NCBI RefSeq assembly: GCF_900103325.1 | Contig: NZ_FMXM01000009.1 | Location: forward strand, 124,001-188,000 | Reading direction: 5' to 3' | Origin: Mesorhizobium qingshengii | GTDB taxonomy: Bacteria; Pseudomonadota; Alphaproteobacteria; Rhizobiales; Rhizobiaceae | Length of the DNA stretch: 64,000 nt | Part shown: positions 1 through 8,634 of the stretch, piece after piece | Layout of the letters: each line of letters starts with the position of its first letter | How positions within the stretch are numbered: the first letter of the stretch is position 1 | Notes under the pieces: generated by a model | The model's input: the letters and a program-made list of their open reading frames with translations, nothing else | What the model was told of the DNA's origin: nothing | Database searches by the model: none | Translations under genes and position numbers: made by a program

Positions 1-535
1 CCAGCGCACGCGCCCGCACCACGCCGCCGATGTCGGGCGATACCACCACGACATTGCCCAGTTGCTTGTATTTCGCCTTCACGTCGCGGGCCATCACCGG
101 CACGGAGAACAGGTTGTCGGTCGGGATGTCGAAAAAGCCCTGGATCTGGCCGGCATGCAGGTCGAGCGTCAAAACGCGATCGACACCGGCGCGGGTGATC
201 ATGTTGGCGACCAGCTTGGCCGAGATCGGGGTGCGGCCGGAAGCACGGCGATCCTGCCTTGCATAGCCGAAATAGGGAATCACCGCCGTGATGCGTTTCG
301 CCGACGAGCGCATGAAGGCATCGATCATGATGAGCAGTTCCATCAGATGATCGTTGGTCGGGAATGAGGTCGACTGCAGGATGAAGACATCCTCGCCGCG
401 CACATTTTCCTGGATTTCGACGAAGATCTCCTGATCGGCGAAGCGCCTGACGCTGGCCTTGCCCAGCGGGATGTTGAGATAGCGGGCGACCGCTTCGGCC
501 AACACCCTGTTGGAATTGCCTGCGAAGAGTTTCAT
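1..535 (-). CDS. prs: Ribose-phosphate pyrophosphokinase (partial, N-terminal part)
   Basis: This enzyme makes phosphoribosyl pyrophosphate from ribose 5-phosphate and ATP, for nucleotide, histidine and tryptophan synthesis in the cytoplasm. About 178 residues are present; the C-terminal half lies beyond the left edge. The N-terminus MKLFAGNSN, the ATP loop with F-G-Y-A-R-Q-D-R-R (about residues 89-97) and [12 protein letters not shown] (about 125-136) are hallmark Prs motifs. The ATG at 533-535 matches the usual family start. It lies downstream of the lgt-to-lipoprotein run but is separated from it by about 200 bp and a palindromic repeat, so it may have its own promoter. Confidence 0.97.
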   Translation of the reverse strand, partial: MKLFAGNSNRVLAEAVARYLNIPLGKASVRRFADQEIFVEIQENVRGEDVFILQSTSFPTNDHLMELLIMIDAFMRSSAKRITAVIPYFGYARQDRRASGRTPISAKLVANMITRAGVDRVLTLDLHAGQIQGFFDIPTDNLFSVPVMARDVKAKYKQLGNVVVVSPDIGGVVRARAL

Positions 536-697
536 GCACCGTTCCTGGTGAGGGATTTCATCGGGCTTTTAGCGGCCCGCGCCGGTATTGCAAGCGCCGT
601 GATCGGGAATCCGCCGGCTAATCTCAAGAAAGCTTCGCACCATCGCCAGCCGGCAACAGGAAGCAGCGGACTCCCGCTGCTCCCTCTTCTCGTTTGA

Positions 698-741
698 GCA
701 TTGGATTTTCCCAAAACCGTTTTCACTTTTGGGTCCGATGC
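698..741. repeat. Small dispersed palindrome, copy 1
   Basis: An imperfect palindrome with the core TTCCCAAAACCG ... CACTTTTGGG and GCAT/ATGC ends. It resembles the short intergenic palindromes common in rhizobia, and four further copies occur in this window near 17.0, 18.1, 49.7 and 50.3 kb. It directly follows the stop of the lipoprotein gene, so it may fold as the 3' end of that transcript. The rest of 536-697 shows no gene. Confidence 0.7.
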
Positions 742-1323
742 CTAGCCTGCCTTGCCGCCGAGCCAATCCGCGAACTGGTCGATGGTCTGGTCGGCGATCG
801 CCTGCATGGTGGCCGGAGCGACCGCCTTCCAGCTGTCGCCGCCGTTGGCCGAAGGCGCTTTCAGCTGGCCGTTGATGCGGTGCAGGCGGTTGCCGGCGGG
901 GTCGTAGACGTCCCAGACATAGATGACGGTGGTGTCCTTGCCTTCCGAAATCGCCGAGAAATAGCCTTTGAGCACGTGGGTCGCGGTCTGGTCTGCGCTG
1001 CCGGCGAGCGTGATGCCGCGCTGCCTGGCGCGCGTTTGCAACTCCGCCGTCAGCGGCGTCGCGGCTTCAACCGAGGCGCCGACGATCGGTGCGATCTGCA
1101 GGCGGGTCTTGGAAAGGATGGCGGCGCTCTGGGCAGGCGTGAGCGGTGTGGTGGCTGGCGCGGGAGCCGCGGCTGCCGTGTTGCCTTGCGTGGCGGGCAG
1201 CGCCTGCGTCGAGGTCGCCGGCGGGGTGATCGCCGAAGGCTCGAGGACGTCCTTGGCGTTGGTGCAGGCGGCCAGCGCGAGCGCCACGAGCAATGACACG
1301 GTCGTCACATGCGATCGTCTCAT
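742..1323 (-). CDS. Predicted outer-membrane or periplasmic lipoprotein of unknown function
   Basis: A 193-residue protein. It starts MRRSHVTTVSLLVALALAAC, a signal peptide ending in an L-A-A-C lipobox, so the mature protein would begin at a lipidated cysteine near residue 20. An Ala/Pro/Thr-rich linker follows to about residue 60, then a globular domain of about 130 residues that ends near a Q-F-A-D-W-L-G motif. An AAGGAG Shine-Dalgarno sequence about 11 bases upstream supports the ATG at 1321-1323; an in-frame start 36 bases earlier lacks this context. It lies 43 bp after the M24 gene and is probably in the same transcript as lgt, the enzyme that would lipidate it. I do not recognise the globular domain. 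Confidence 0.85.
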   Translation of the reverse strand: MRRSHVTTVSLLVALALAACTNAKDVLEPSAITPPATSTQALPATQGNTAAAAPAPATTPLTPAQSAAILSKTRLQIAPIVGASVEAATPLTAELQTRARQRGITLAGSADQTATHVLKGYFSAISEGKDTTVIYVWDVYDPAGNRLHRINGQLKAPSANGGDSWKAVAPATMQAIADQTIDQFADWLGGKAG

Positions 1324-1366
1324 TTGCCTGATAACTCCTTGGCGAAGAACGCCTCCCATTATGGAT

Positions 1367-2518
1367 TCACTGTACGATCAAGTCGAGATCATGGCGGGAC
1401 AGCGGCTTGGGCTGGGATTCGGTGGTCAGGTAGGTGCGGCCAAGCGTCATCGCCGTCTCGGTGTCGGAATCCATGATGATCATGTGGGCGAACAGCGTCA
1501 TGTTCGGCGCGATGGGCTCGGGATTGCCCTGGTAGAACATCGGCATGTCCATCCAGGATGGCGTGAAACGGGCGCCGACCGAGTAGCCGCAGGCGTTCAG
1601 CCGGTGCTTGGTCAGGCCGTGCGCTTCCATGGTGCGGGCATGGGCATCGAACACGTCGCCGAAGCTGTTGCCCGGCGTCATCGCCTTCTCGACGGCCAGG
1701 AGGGCGGCGCGGGCGGCGTCGAACAGCTCCTGATGGCGCTTCGAGACCTTGCCGGTCAGCACCGTGCGCATCATCGGCGCATGGTAGTGGTTGAAGACGC
1801 CGGCCCATTCGAGCGTCAGCTGGTCGTTCTTGGTGAGCTTGCGGCGGCCGGCCTTGTAGCGGCAGAGCAGCGCGTCGACGCCGGAGCCGATGATGAACTC
1901 GTTGGCCGGATAGTCGCCGCCGCCGGCAAAGATCGCGCCCTGCATGGCGGCGAGGATCAGGGCTTCGTCGCCGCCCTGCTTGATCAGCGGCAAGGCCGCG
2001 TCGAGGGCGTCGTCGGATAGATTGGCGGCCTTCTCGGCCTTGGCGACCTCGGCCGGGCTCTTGAACAGGCGCAGCCGGCCGACGATGCCGGACGCGTCGG
2101 CGATCTGGCCAAAAGTCTGCAACTGCTCGTCCAGCCGGCGGCCATTGTAGGCGGTCAACCCATGGGTGTCGTATTCGACGCCGATGCGGGCGCCGAGCAG
2201 GTCGAGCTCGTTGAGCAGATTGCGCAGGTCGACCGCCGGATTGGCGCCATTGCGGTCGGTCCACAAGACGATGTTGTCGATGATCGAGGTGTGGCGCGCC
2301 TGGCGCAGGTCGGCCGAACGGGTCAAAAGCACCATCGAACCGTCGGCCTTCACCACCAGGCACTGGAAGAAGCAGAAGCCGAACGTGTCGTAGCCGGTCA
2401 GCCAATACATGCTCTCCTGCGCGAACAGCAGGATGGCGTCGAGCTTCTTTTCGGCCATCTCGATCATCAGCCGGTCACGCCGCGCGTCGAATTCCGATCG
2501 TTCAAAATGCAGCGCCAT
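1367..2518 (-). CDS. Creatinase/Xaa-Pro peptidase-like M24 family protein with degenerate metal site
   Basis: A 383-residue protein with the two-part pita-bread architecture: an N-terminal creatinase-type domain (about 1-145) and a C-terminal M24 domain (about 155-383). In true metallo-aminopeptidases the second domain carries Asp, Asp, His, Glu, Glu metal ligands. Here the matching places read L-E-W-A-G-V-F-N-H-Y-H-A-P-M, L-N-A-C-G-Y-S and F-A-H-M-I-I-M-D, so most ligands are absent. This is the pattern of non-metal members such as creatinase and the ectoine hydrolase (DoeA) group, so it probably hydrolyses a small C-N substrate rather than Xaa-Pro peptides. The ATG at 2516-2518 overlaps the pgeF stop by one base, which implies translational coupling. 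The substrate is unknown. Confidence 0.85.
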   Translation of the reverse strand: MALHFERSEFDARRDRLMIEMAEKKLDAILLFAQESMYWLTGYDTFGFCFFQCLVVKADGSMVLLTRSADLRQARHTSIIDNIVLWTDRNGANPAVDLRNLLNELDLLGARIGVEYDTHGLTAYNGRRLDEQLQTFGQIADASGIVGRLRLFKSPAEVAKAEKAANLSDDALDAALPLIKQGGDEALILAAMQGAIFAGGGDYPANEFIIGSGVDALLCRYKAGRRKLTKNDQLTLEWAGVFNHYHAPMMRTVLTGKVSKRHQELFDAARAALLAVEKAMTPGNSFGDVFDAHARTMEAHGLTKHRLNACGYSVGARFTPSWMDMPMFYQGNPEPIAPNMTLFAHMIIMDSDTETAMTLGRTYLTTESQPKPLSRHDLDLIVQ

Positions 2519-3312
2519 TATTCCCTCTCCAAAACGATTGCCGAAACCTGCCGGCCGTAATCGGGCTCCCCGCGGTGCGTCGTGCGCCGGTAGGAGTAAA
2601 ACAAATCCGCCTCGGTATAGGTGCAGCGCCCGAGACCCTCGGCCGTCACGCCGGCCTTCGCGAGCCGGTCGACCGTGTAGCGGTTGAGGTCGAACATCGC
2701 ATGGCCGGCGTTGGCGGAGGGCGCGAAATAGCCGATGTTTTCGGCGTCCGCCTCGACGAAGCGGGCGACGAATTCCGGTCCGACCTCGTAGTTCTCGGGG
2801 CCGATCGAGGGGCCGAGCACGGCAACGATGCGTTCGCGCCGGGCGCCGAGGCTTTCCATGGTGAGAACCGTGTTTTCCAGCACGCCTGACAAGGCGCCTT
2901 TCCAGCCGGCATGCGCCGCGCCGATGACGCGCGCCTGCGCATCCGCGAACAGCACCGGGCCGCAGTCGGCGGTAGAGGCGCCGATGGCGATGCCCGGCTG
3001 GTCGGTGACGATGGCGTCGGCCTTGGGCCGTTCGCCGGCAAACGGCTCCCTGGCAATGACGACATCGGGCGAGTGGATCTGGTGGGCGGTCAACAGATGG
3101 CTCGCCGGCACGCCCATCCAGGCGGCGACGCGGCCGCGGTTCTCGGCGACAAGCGCCTGGTCGTCATTCGATCCGGTGCCGATGTTGAGGCCCCGGTAGA
3201 TGCCGCTGGAGACGCCGCCCGCGCGGGTGAAATAGCCGTGGCGGATGCCTTGCGCCTGCGCCTTGTCCAGCAGGGGCGACCGAACGGGATCCGGTTTGGT
3301 CTGATTCAGCAT
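2518..3312 (-). CDS. pgeF: Peptidoglycan editing factor PgeF (YfiH/DUF152 family)
   Basis: A 264-residue member of the YfiH/multicopper polyphenol-oxidase-like family, whose E. coli member removes wrongly incorporated amino acids from peptidoglycan precursors. The zinc-site residues are visible: His in A-H-Q-I-H-S-P-D, Cys in S-T-A-D-C-G-P-V-L-F and His in A-A-H-A-G-W-K-G. The R-x-G-G-V-S motif near the N-terminus and the T-E-A-D-L-F-Y-S-Y-R-R C-terminal motif also fit. I chose the ATG at 3310-3312. A TTG 51 bases upstream is also in frame, and neither has a strong ribosome-binding site. It lies between the MidA-like gene and the M24 gene in the lgt operon. Confidence 0.92.
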   Translation of the reverse strand: MLNQTKPDPVRSPLLDKAQAQGIRHGYFTRAGGVSSGIYRGLNIGTGSNDDQALVAENRGRVAAWMGVPASHLLTAHQIHSPDVVIAREPFAGERPKADAIVTDQPGIAIGASTADCGPVLFADAQARVIGAAHAGWKGALSGVLENTVLTMESLGARRERIVAVLGPSIGPENYEVGPEFVARFVEADAENIGYFAPSANAGHAMFDLNRYTVDRLAKAGVTAEGLGRCTYTEADLFYSYRRTTHRGEPDYGRQVSAIVLERE

Positions 3313-3428
3313 GCGGGCGTTGTTGTCCGTGTGGGCGGTTTCGTCAAGAAAAAGTCGGGACAAAGCGCGGCCGGGGGTTCGACCGCTCTTTTACCGGACG
3401 GGAGATTGGGAGGGGCGGCGACGAAAAG

Positions 3429-4517
3429 TCAATCCGCCGCGGCAAAGGGGCGAACGGCCACGCCGCGTGGCAGCACGGCAAGCACCTTGAACAGCTCGCC
3501 CATGGCTTGCGGGCCGGCGAGGCGTTCGACATCGTCGGCGATCTTTTGGCGGGCCTCCCGGGAGGCATCGGCGCCGAGCCGGCCGGCGCGCTCGAGAATG
3601 CCCATGCCGAGCAGGAAGTGGCCCTGCGTCGACAGATGGGCGTCGAGGCCGTGCACGCGCACGATCGCGGCAAGGGCGGCGAAATCGACATGGGTCGTGA
3701 GGTCGGCTTCGCCCGGATTGGCCAGCACATCTTCGTGATTGTGCCTGCGCAAGGCCTGCAGCGTGTCGCCGACACCCGGCTGGAGGTGGCCATAGTCGAG
3801 GAATAGCCCGGCGCCGCCATGCCCCGCTATGCGCCCGGCGATGGCCGCCATCAGTGCGGTACGAGCCGGCGCAACTTCGACGATGGCGCCCTGTGGTGCG
3901 TTGCCGGCATCCTCAGACAGCAGCGTCGGGTCGACCGAGCCGGCGCCGGCGAAGAAGCCAAGGTTGTCCCCATCATCCAGACCGACCATGCGTTCGCGCC
4001 AGTCGGCACCGGCGCGGACGAACTGACGAATGGGCACGGCGTCGAACAATTCGTTGCCGACGATGAGCAGCGGCTGTTGCGGCAGCGTGCCGATGGTTTC
4101 GTGCCAACGAACCGGGAAAGGTGTCGCGGCAAGCGTCTGTTTCTGGATCTCGGTCAGGCGCGGGCTGGCCTCGATCATGGCGAAGGTGGCGCCGTTGGCC
4201 AGATCAGGATCAAGCCGCGACAGGGTGCGCAGCATGTCCTTCATCAGCGTGCCGCGGCCGGGGCCGATCTCGGCGATGGTGACCGGCATCGGCCGGCCGC
4301 CGGCCAGCCAGGCCTGGTAGAGCCAGACGGCGACGAGTTCGCCGAACATCTGGCTGATCTCCGGCGCGGTGATGAAGTCGCCGGCGGCACCGAAGGGTTC
4401 GCGCGTCGTGTAGTAGCCGTCCGCGGGGTCGAACAGGCACAGCGCCATGTATTCGTTGACCGGGATCGGCCCCAGCGCCTCGATCAGGTCGACGATGCGG
4501 GCCTTCAGCCGTGTCAT
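3429..4517 (-). CDS. SAM-dependent methyltransferase, MidA/NDUFAF7 family
   Basis: A 362-residue COG1565-type methyltransferase. The mitochondrial relative NDUFAF7 methylates an arginine of the complex I subunit NDUFS2 during assembly; the bacterial role is less clear. Motifs seen are [11 protein letters not shown] (about 18-28) and [20 protein letters not shown] (about 31-50), both typical of the family, the SAM loop [10 protein letters not shown], and [10 protein letters not shown]. The ATG at 4515-4517 overlaps the lgt stop as ATGA, so the two are translationally coupled. An open frame continues upstream across lgt, but that extension is out-of-frame lgt sequence and is not coding. Confidence 0.93.
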   Translation of the reverse strand: MTRLKARIVDLIEALGPIPVNEYMALCLFDPADGYYTTREPFGAAGDFITAPEISQMFGELVAVWLYQAWLAGGRPMPVTIAEIGPGRGTLMKDMLRTLSRLDPDLANGATFAMIEASPRLTEIQKQTLAATPFPVRWHETIGTLPQQPLLIVGNELFDAVPIRQFVRAGADWRERMVGLDDGDNLGFFAGAGSVDPTLLSEDAGNAPQGAIVEVAPARTALMAAIAGRIAGHGGAGLFLDYGHLQPGVGDTLQALRRHNHEDVLANPGEADLTTHVDFAALAAIVRVHGLDAHLSTQGHFLLGMGILERAGRLGADASREARQKIADDVERLAGPQAMGELFKVLAVLPRGVAVRPFAAAD

Positions 4518-5368
4518 GCCGGCTGTGACTGGGGCACCGGCTTGGCGGTCGCCATCGCCCAGATGCCGGCCAGCACCATCGGCGACGACAGGATCATGCC
4601 CATGGTCAGCCAGTTGGTGCCAAGGAGATAGCCGAGCTGCTGGTCGGGCTCGCGGAAGAACTCGACGAAGATGCGTGACAGGCCATAGCCGCAGATGAAG
4701 GCGCCGCCGACGAAGCGCGGCGTCTTCAGCTTGAGGCGCGAATGGGTGAGGATGCGCAGCACGAGGAACAGCACCACGCCCTCGAGTAGGGCCTCGTAGA
4801 GCTGGCTTGGATGGCGGGCAAACGGCCCGCCATTGGGGAACTCGATCGCCCACGGCACATCGGTCGGTCGGCCCCAGAGTTCGGAATTGATGAAGTTGGC
4901 GACGCGCACCAGGCCGAGGCCGACCGGCACGCCAGCGGCCACGACATCGAACAGCGACCAGGTGCGGATACCGCGCTTGATGGAAAACAGCGTCATGGCG
5001 AGGGTGACGCCGAGCAGGCCGCCATGGAACGACATGCCGCCTTGCCAGACGGCGAAGATGTCGAGCGGGTGGGCAATGTAGCGCGGCAGGTCGTAGAACA
5101 GCACGTAGCCGGTGCGGCCGCCCAGCACGACGCCGATGGCAGCCCAGACGATGAAATCGTCGAGGTCTTCCGGCTTCATCGGCAGGATGCCGTTCGGCCA
5201 CAGCCTGGCATTGGCGGCGAGCCGCTTGGCATACCACCAGGCGAACAGGATGCCGACGATGTAGCCGACGCCGTACCAGTGCACCGCCAGCGGACCGATC
5301 TGGATGAGGATCGGATTGATGTTGGGAAAGGGCAGCGAGGCCAGCGGCAGCAGGAAATATTCGTTCAA
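4514..5368 (-). CDS. lgt: Phosphatidylglycerol-prolipoprotein diacylglyceryl transferase
   Basis: A 284-residue inner-membrane enzyme that moves diacylglyceryl from phosphatidylglycerol to the lipobox cysteine of prolipoproteins, the first step of lipoprotein maturation. It has about seven hydrophobic segments and the family motifs H-W-Y-G near residue 30, G-G-R-x-[18 protein letters not shown], the Lgt signature around [13 protein letters not shown], and R-H-P-S-Q-L-Y-E. It is the first gene of the minus-strand run that continues with the MidA-like gene, pgeF, the M24 gene and a lipoprotein, and it overlaps the MidA-like gene by 4 bases. Confidence 0.97.
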   Translation of the reverse strand: MNEYFLLPLASLPFPNINPILIQIGPLAVHWYGVGYIVGILFAWWYAKRLAANARLWPNGILPMKPEDLDDFIVWAAIGVVLGGRTGYVLFYDLPRYIAHPLDIFAVWQGGMSFHGGLLGVTLAMTLFSIKRGIRTWSLFDVVAAGVPVGLGLVRVANFINSELWGRPTDVPWAIEFPNGGPFARHPSQLYEALLEGVVLFLVLRILTHSRLKLKTPRFVGGAFICGYGLSRIFVEFFREPDQQLGYLLGTNWLTMGMILSSPMVLAGIWAMATAKPVPQSQPA

Positions 5369-5540
5369 CGGGGAGCTCTCGGTTGCGGTCGCATTGGGCG
5401 CGGACCATGCGGCAGGGTTTTGGCGGGGTCAAGGCAAGGTGGATCCCGTCAAGGGTCGGGAAACGGGATCGCCACCGGGGCCATCGCGCCGTGCGGGGAC
5501 ATGCTGCAACTCTGCCGTGGCAGCGACCAGATGGCTGGGT

Positions 5541-5779
5541 TCAATCCTCAGGCTTGGCGGCAATCATCCGCCGCAATGCGTCGTTGATCCTGTCCTGCCA
5601 GCCGGGACCGTCTTCCTGGAAATGGTCCAGCACGGCGCGATCGATCCGGATCGAGACAAGCTCCCTGACATTCGGTGCGGCCGAGGGTTCGCGGATTGGT
5701 GCGCCGGTTTCTTGATCGGCTTGAAGGCAGCCTCGGCGGCTGCCATCGGATTTGTCGGTCGGCGCGGAGGCGTTGCCAT
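5541..5779 (-). pseudogene. BrnA-type antitoxin-like gene with a frameshift
   Basis: Two reading frames together make one recognisable small protein. The first frame starts at the ATG at 5777-5779 and gives an Ala/Pro/Lys-rich N-terminus (M-A-T-P-P-R-R-P-T-N-P ...K-K-P-A). The other frame continues R-E-L-V-S-I-R-I-D, then H-F-Q-E-D-G-P-G-W-Q-D-R-I-N-D-A-L-R-R, the typical ribbon-helix-helix C-terminal half of BrnA-like proteins, ending at TGA 5541-5543. The frame changes near K-K-P-A, about 5700-5705, and one inserted or two deleted bases would repair it. Without repair the first frame runs out of phase and loses the conserved half. No BrnT toxin gene is next to it. It is either a real inactivation or a sequencing error. 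Confidence 0.75.
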
Positions 5780-6035
5780 TTGATTGACCCCTGACTGGAG
5801 CGTGCTTGACGCAAGACGAGATGAAAGCACCACAATAGGCGACTTGGCGCCATCCCGTATAGTCTGGAAGGAGCCGTTCGAAAGCTCTCTGCGCGCGTGA
5901 CGATCAGCCTGCGGACATGCGTTATAGCAGCGCAGACAGGCCACGGGATCGACTGGCGATGCCATAGAGGTGTGCAACGTTCTTGCATTCGACGCGCGGC
6001 ACCACTACGTCATTTCGAGCAAGCGAGGATTTGCC

Positions 6036-6338
6036 ATGTCGACCGGACCGAACCGCATTCTCGATGAATTCGCCAAGTTGATGACCGACGCCGCGGGCGC
6101 GGCGCAAGGCGTACGCCGTGAGGTGGAGACCGCCTTCAAGGGACAGGCCGAGCGCATCCTCAACTCGATGGATGTGGTGCAGCGCGAAGAGTTCGAGGCC
6201 GCGCGCGAGATGGCCGCCAAGGCGAGGGACGAGAATACCCGTCTTGCCGCCCGCATCGAGGCGCTCGAGGCAAAGCTTGCCGAATTGACCGGACAGACCG
6301 CACCGGCGGCGGCGGCAAAGCCCCGCGCAAAAAAATAA
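6036..6338 (+). CDS. UbiK/BMFP-type small coiled-coil accessory protein
   Basis: A 100-residue protein: M-S-T-G-P-N-R-I-L-D-E-F-A-K-L-M-T-D-A-A-G at the start, an amphipathic region, then a coiled coil (about 45-85) with E-F-E-A-A-R-E-M-A-A-K-A-R and L-A-A-R-I-E-A-L-E-A-K-L, and a short Ala/Lys tail. This is the pattern of the BMFP/YqiC family, whose enterobacterial member UbiK assists ubiquinone biosynthesis. I chose the ATG at 6036 because family members start close to this motif; an in-frame ATG 66 bases upstream would add an unrelated extension. It is a stand-alone gene on the plus strand. Confidence 0.85.
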   Translation: MSTGPNRILDEFAKLMTDAAGAAQGVRREVETAFKGQAERILNSMDVVQREEFEAAREMAAKARDENTRLAARIEALEAKLAELTGQTAPAAAAKPRAKK

Positions 6339-6661
6339 TCGTTAAACTTTTCCACAAAGCGCGATCCTGAAAATCGCTTTGCCGTGAATCGCTTAACGGC
6401 ATTGCATGAATCTTTGTGACAGCGGCTTTCCACATGCGAATGACGCAGTGCGAAAAATTGGGCTGTTCACGCGACTCCCGATCAATAGACTGAATTTGTT
6501 GCATGATTCGGAGCAGGGTCATGCGGCCGGGCGGTGGGGTCCGGTCCGGGGTCTTTGTGTCGAGAAGTCCTGGCCGTCCGAGTTCTAGACAAGATTGTTC
6601 GTTGTGTGTGCCCTCCCGCGGAGCGTGTGGCGGCGCTCCTCAGAACGACAGGAAGCATTCC
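6339..6661. other. Intergenic region without a recognised gene
   Basis: About 320 bp between the UbiK-like and YbjN genes. An imperfect inverted repeat near 6357-6381 (AAAGCGCGAT with ATCGCTTT) could be a weak terminator for the UbiK-like gene. The remainder probably carries the promoter and leader of the YbjN gene. I see no convincing coding sequence or known RNA motif. Confidence 0.4.
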
Positions 6662-7162
6662 ATGGAACTTCTCGAACTCGAATTCTCCCGCGAAATCCAT
6701 CCGGTGGATGTTATCGAGCAGGTGGCCCACAACAACGACTGGTCCTTTGAACGGGCTGGCGACGACGAGATTTCGATCTCGGTTGCCGGCAGCTGGACCG
6801 ACTATCACGTCTCCTTCTCCTGGATGGAGGATTTCGAGGCGCTGCATCTGGCCTGTGCCTTCGACATCAAGGTACCGGAGACCCGTGCGCTGGAAGTGAT
6901 GCGGCTCTTGTCGCTGATCAACGAACAGATGCTGTTTGGCCATTTCGACCTCTGGGAGCAGGAGGGCGCGATCATGTTCCGCCAGTCGCTGCTCCTGGCA
7001 GGCGGGGTCGAGCCGTCGAGCCAGCAGGTCGAGGTGCTGCTGTCGTCGGCGCTGGAAGCCTGCGAATGCTATTTCCAGGCGTTCCAGTTCGTCGTCTGGT
7101 CGGGAACCTCGGCCAAGGACGCGCTGGCCGGCGTGCTGTTCGAGACCTACGGCAACGCCTGA
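6662..7162 (+). CDS. YbjN domain-containing protein
   Basis: A 166-residue cytoplasmic protein with no signal peptide. It has the YbjN-type fold, related to type III secretion chaperones. Typical motifs are H-P-V-D-V-I-E near residue 14, E-I-S-I-S-V-A-G-S-W-T-D-Y-H-V-S-F, L-L-S-L-I-N-E-Q-M-L-F-G-H-F-D-L-W and R-Q-S-L-L-L-A-G-G. The molecular role of the family is poorly defined; it has been linked to motility, stress and regulation. The ATG at 6662 is preceded by AGGAAG at a good distance. The CsaA-like gene follows after 22 bp, so the two are probably co-transcribed. Confidence 0.88.
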   Translation: MELLELEFSREIHPVDVIEQVAHNNDWSFERAGDDEISISVAGSWTDYHVSFSWMEDFEALHLACAFDIKVPETRALEVMRLLSLINEQMLFGHFDLWEQEGAIMFRQSLLLAGGVEPSSQQVEVLLSSALEACECYFQAFQFVVWSGTSAKDALAGVLFETYGNA

Positions 7163-7184
7163 ACCAGGGCAGACAAGACCAGAG

Positions 7185-7544
7185 ATGAGTTCGAGCAGCG
7201 AGCGCAAGCCCGAGATCAGTTTTGCCGATTTCGATCGTGTCGACATTCGCGCCGGCACGATCGTCGAGGCCGAGCCGTTTCCGCAGGCGCGCAAGCCGGC
7301 GTTCAAGCTGAAGATCGATTTTGGCGCTGACATCGGCATCAAGAAATCGTCGGCGCAGATCACCAAATATTATGCGCCGGAGACGCTGATCGGCCGGCAG
7401 GTGTTCGCGGTGGTCAATTTCCCGCCGCGCCAGATTGGACCGTTCATGTCGGAAGTGCTGACGCTCGGCTTTCCCGACGAGGAGGGCGCCGTGGTGCTGG
7501 GCGCCATCGAGCGCCGGGTGCCGGACGGCGGGCGATTGTTTTAG
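7185..7544 (+). CDS. tRNA-binding domain protein, CsaA-like
   Basis: A 119-residue single-domain protein of the tRNA-binding OB-fold type, like CsaA, a dimeric export-related chaperone, and like the C-terminal domain of methionyl-tRNA synthetase. Motifs visible are F-x-R-V-D-I-R-A-G-T-I-V near residues 17-28, K-P-A-F-K-L-K-I-D-F-G, S-S-A-Q-I-T-K-Y-Y, and the closing V-L-G-A-I-E-R-R-V-P-D-G. It follows the YbjN gene closely. Whether it acts as a chaperone or in RNA binding cannot be told from sequence. Confidence 0.9.
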   Translation: MSSSSERKPEISFADFDRVDIRAGTIVEAEPFPQARKPAFKLKIDFGADIGIKKSSAQITKYYAPETLIGRQVFAVVNFPPRQIGPFMSEVLTLGFPDEEGAVVLGAIERRVPDGGRLF

Positions 7545-7549
7545 CTTTT

Positions 7550-7601
7550 GTCATCCTCGGGTCTGCGCGCCGGCGTTGCCGTCGCTTCGCCCGTGGATGA
7601 C
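7550..7601. terminator. Inverted repeat between convergent genes
   Basis: GTCATCCTCGGG at 7550-7561 pairs with CCCGTGGATGAC at 7590-7601, with one mismatch and a GC-rich loop that can itself fold. It lies between the end of the CsaA-like gene and the end of the glycosyltransferase gene, which converge, so it probably works as a bidirectional terminator. No long T-run is present. Confidence 0.5.
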
Positions 7602-7611
7602 GAATAGAGGG

Positions 7612-8634
7612 TCAGGCCGCCAGCTTCCGCGTCGTTCCCAGCGCTTCCTCGACCGTATCGAGAAACATTTCCGCGCAGGCCTTCCAGCTGTAGCGCATGG
7701 CGCGTTCGCGCGCGTCGGCGCGGTCGACGTTGAGCGCGGCGAGCGCTGCCTCGCGCAGGTCGTTGGAGACCGCGCCGCCAAAGCCGTCGCCGACGATATC
7801 GATCGGTCCGGTCACCGGATAGGCGGCCACCGGTGTGCCGCTGGCCAGCGCCTCGATGATGACGTTGCCGAACGTGTCGGTGCGGCTGGGGAAAACGAAG
7901 ACATCGGCCGAGGCGTAGATCTCGGCCAGTTCGTCGTTGGGGCGGTGGCCCAGGAAGTGGGCCTGTGGGTACTTCGCCTTGAGCCTGGCAAGTTCGGGAC
8001 CCTCGCCGACGATCACCTTGCTGCCGGGCAGGTCGAGGTCGAGGAAGGCGGAGAGGTTCTTCTCGATGGCGACGCGGCCGACGCAGAGGAAGATCGGGCC
8101 GGGGAAGCCGAGGTCTTTCTTCTTGTCCGGCCGGAAATGGTTGGTGTCGACGCCGCGCGTCCATGGCCGCAGCTTGGTGAAGCCGCGCGCCGCAAGGTCG
8201 TCGGCAAGCGACTGGGTGGCGACCAGCGTGCCCTGGCCGGAATTGTGGAAATCGCGCAGCCAGCGATAGGCCCAGCTTTCCGGCACCGGCAGGCGGGCGC
8301 TGAGATATTCGGGAAAGCGCGTGTGATAGCTGGTGGTGAATGGACGCCCGGCATTGCGGCAATAGCGCCGCGCCATGATGCCGAGCGGACCCTCGGTAAC
8401 GATGTGGATGTGGTCGGCCTTGCCGGCTTCGATCAGTCGCGCGACGTGGCCGGGCGTGGTTAGCGCCAGCCTTATGTCGGGGTAGGTGGGCAAGGGCAGC
8501 GTGCGAAAGATGTTGGGCGTCAGGAAATCCACAGCGACGTCGAAGGATTTCAGCGTCTCGGCAAGCCGCTCCAGCGTGTGGACGACGCCATTGACCTGCG
8601 GGCGCCAGGCGTCGGTGACCATCAATATGCGCAT
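7612..8634 (-). CDS. GT4-type glycosyltransferase
   Basis: A 340-residue retaining glycosyltransferase with the GT-B fold. The N-terminal domain has M-R-I-L-M-V-T-D-A-W-R-P-Q-V-N-G-V-V, and the C-terminal nucleotide-sugar domain has F-L-C-V-G-R-V-A-I-E-K-N-L, V-G-E-G-P-E, F-V-F-P-S-R-T-D-T-F-G and the D-x7-E variant of the family E-x7-E motif (T-D-T-F-G-N-V-I-I-E-A-L-A-S-G). The W-x-P-x-x-N-G-V start is shared with enzymes that glycosylate membrane lipids such as MgtA-type mannosyltransferases, so a role in glycolipid synthesis is plausible. The acceptor and sugar are unknown. It is a single gene on the minus strand. Confidence 0.88.
   Translation of the reverse strand: MRILMVTDAWRPQVNGVVHTLERLAETLKSFDVAVDFLTPNIFRTLPLPTYPDIRLALTTPGHVARLIEAGKADHIHIVTEGPLGIMARRYCRNAGRPFTTSYHTRFPEYLSARLPVPESWAYRWLRDFHNSGQGTLVATQSLADDLAARGFTKLRPWTRGVDTNHFRPDKKKDLGFPGPIFLCVGRVAIEKNLSAFLDLDLPGSKVIVGEGPELARLKAKYPQAHFLGHRPNDELAEIYASADVFVFPSRTDTFGNVIIEALASGTPVAAYPVTGPIDIVGDGFGGAVSNDLREAALAALNVDRADARERAMRYSWKACAEMFLDTVEEALGTTRKLAA

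Noticed and set aside
3429..5432. A 667-residue version of the MidA-like protein starting upstream of lgt
   Set aside because: The additional N-terminal part is an out-of-frame reading of lgt. The ATG at 4517, with ATGA overlap, gives the normal family length.
6339..6661. A possible tRNA or small RNA in the 320-bp region before the YbjN gene
   Set aside because: I could not find acceptor-stem pairing or a T-loop sequence, and no known RNA motif was recognisable.
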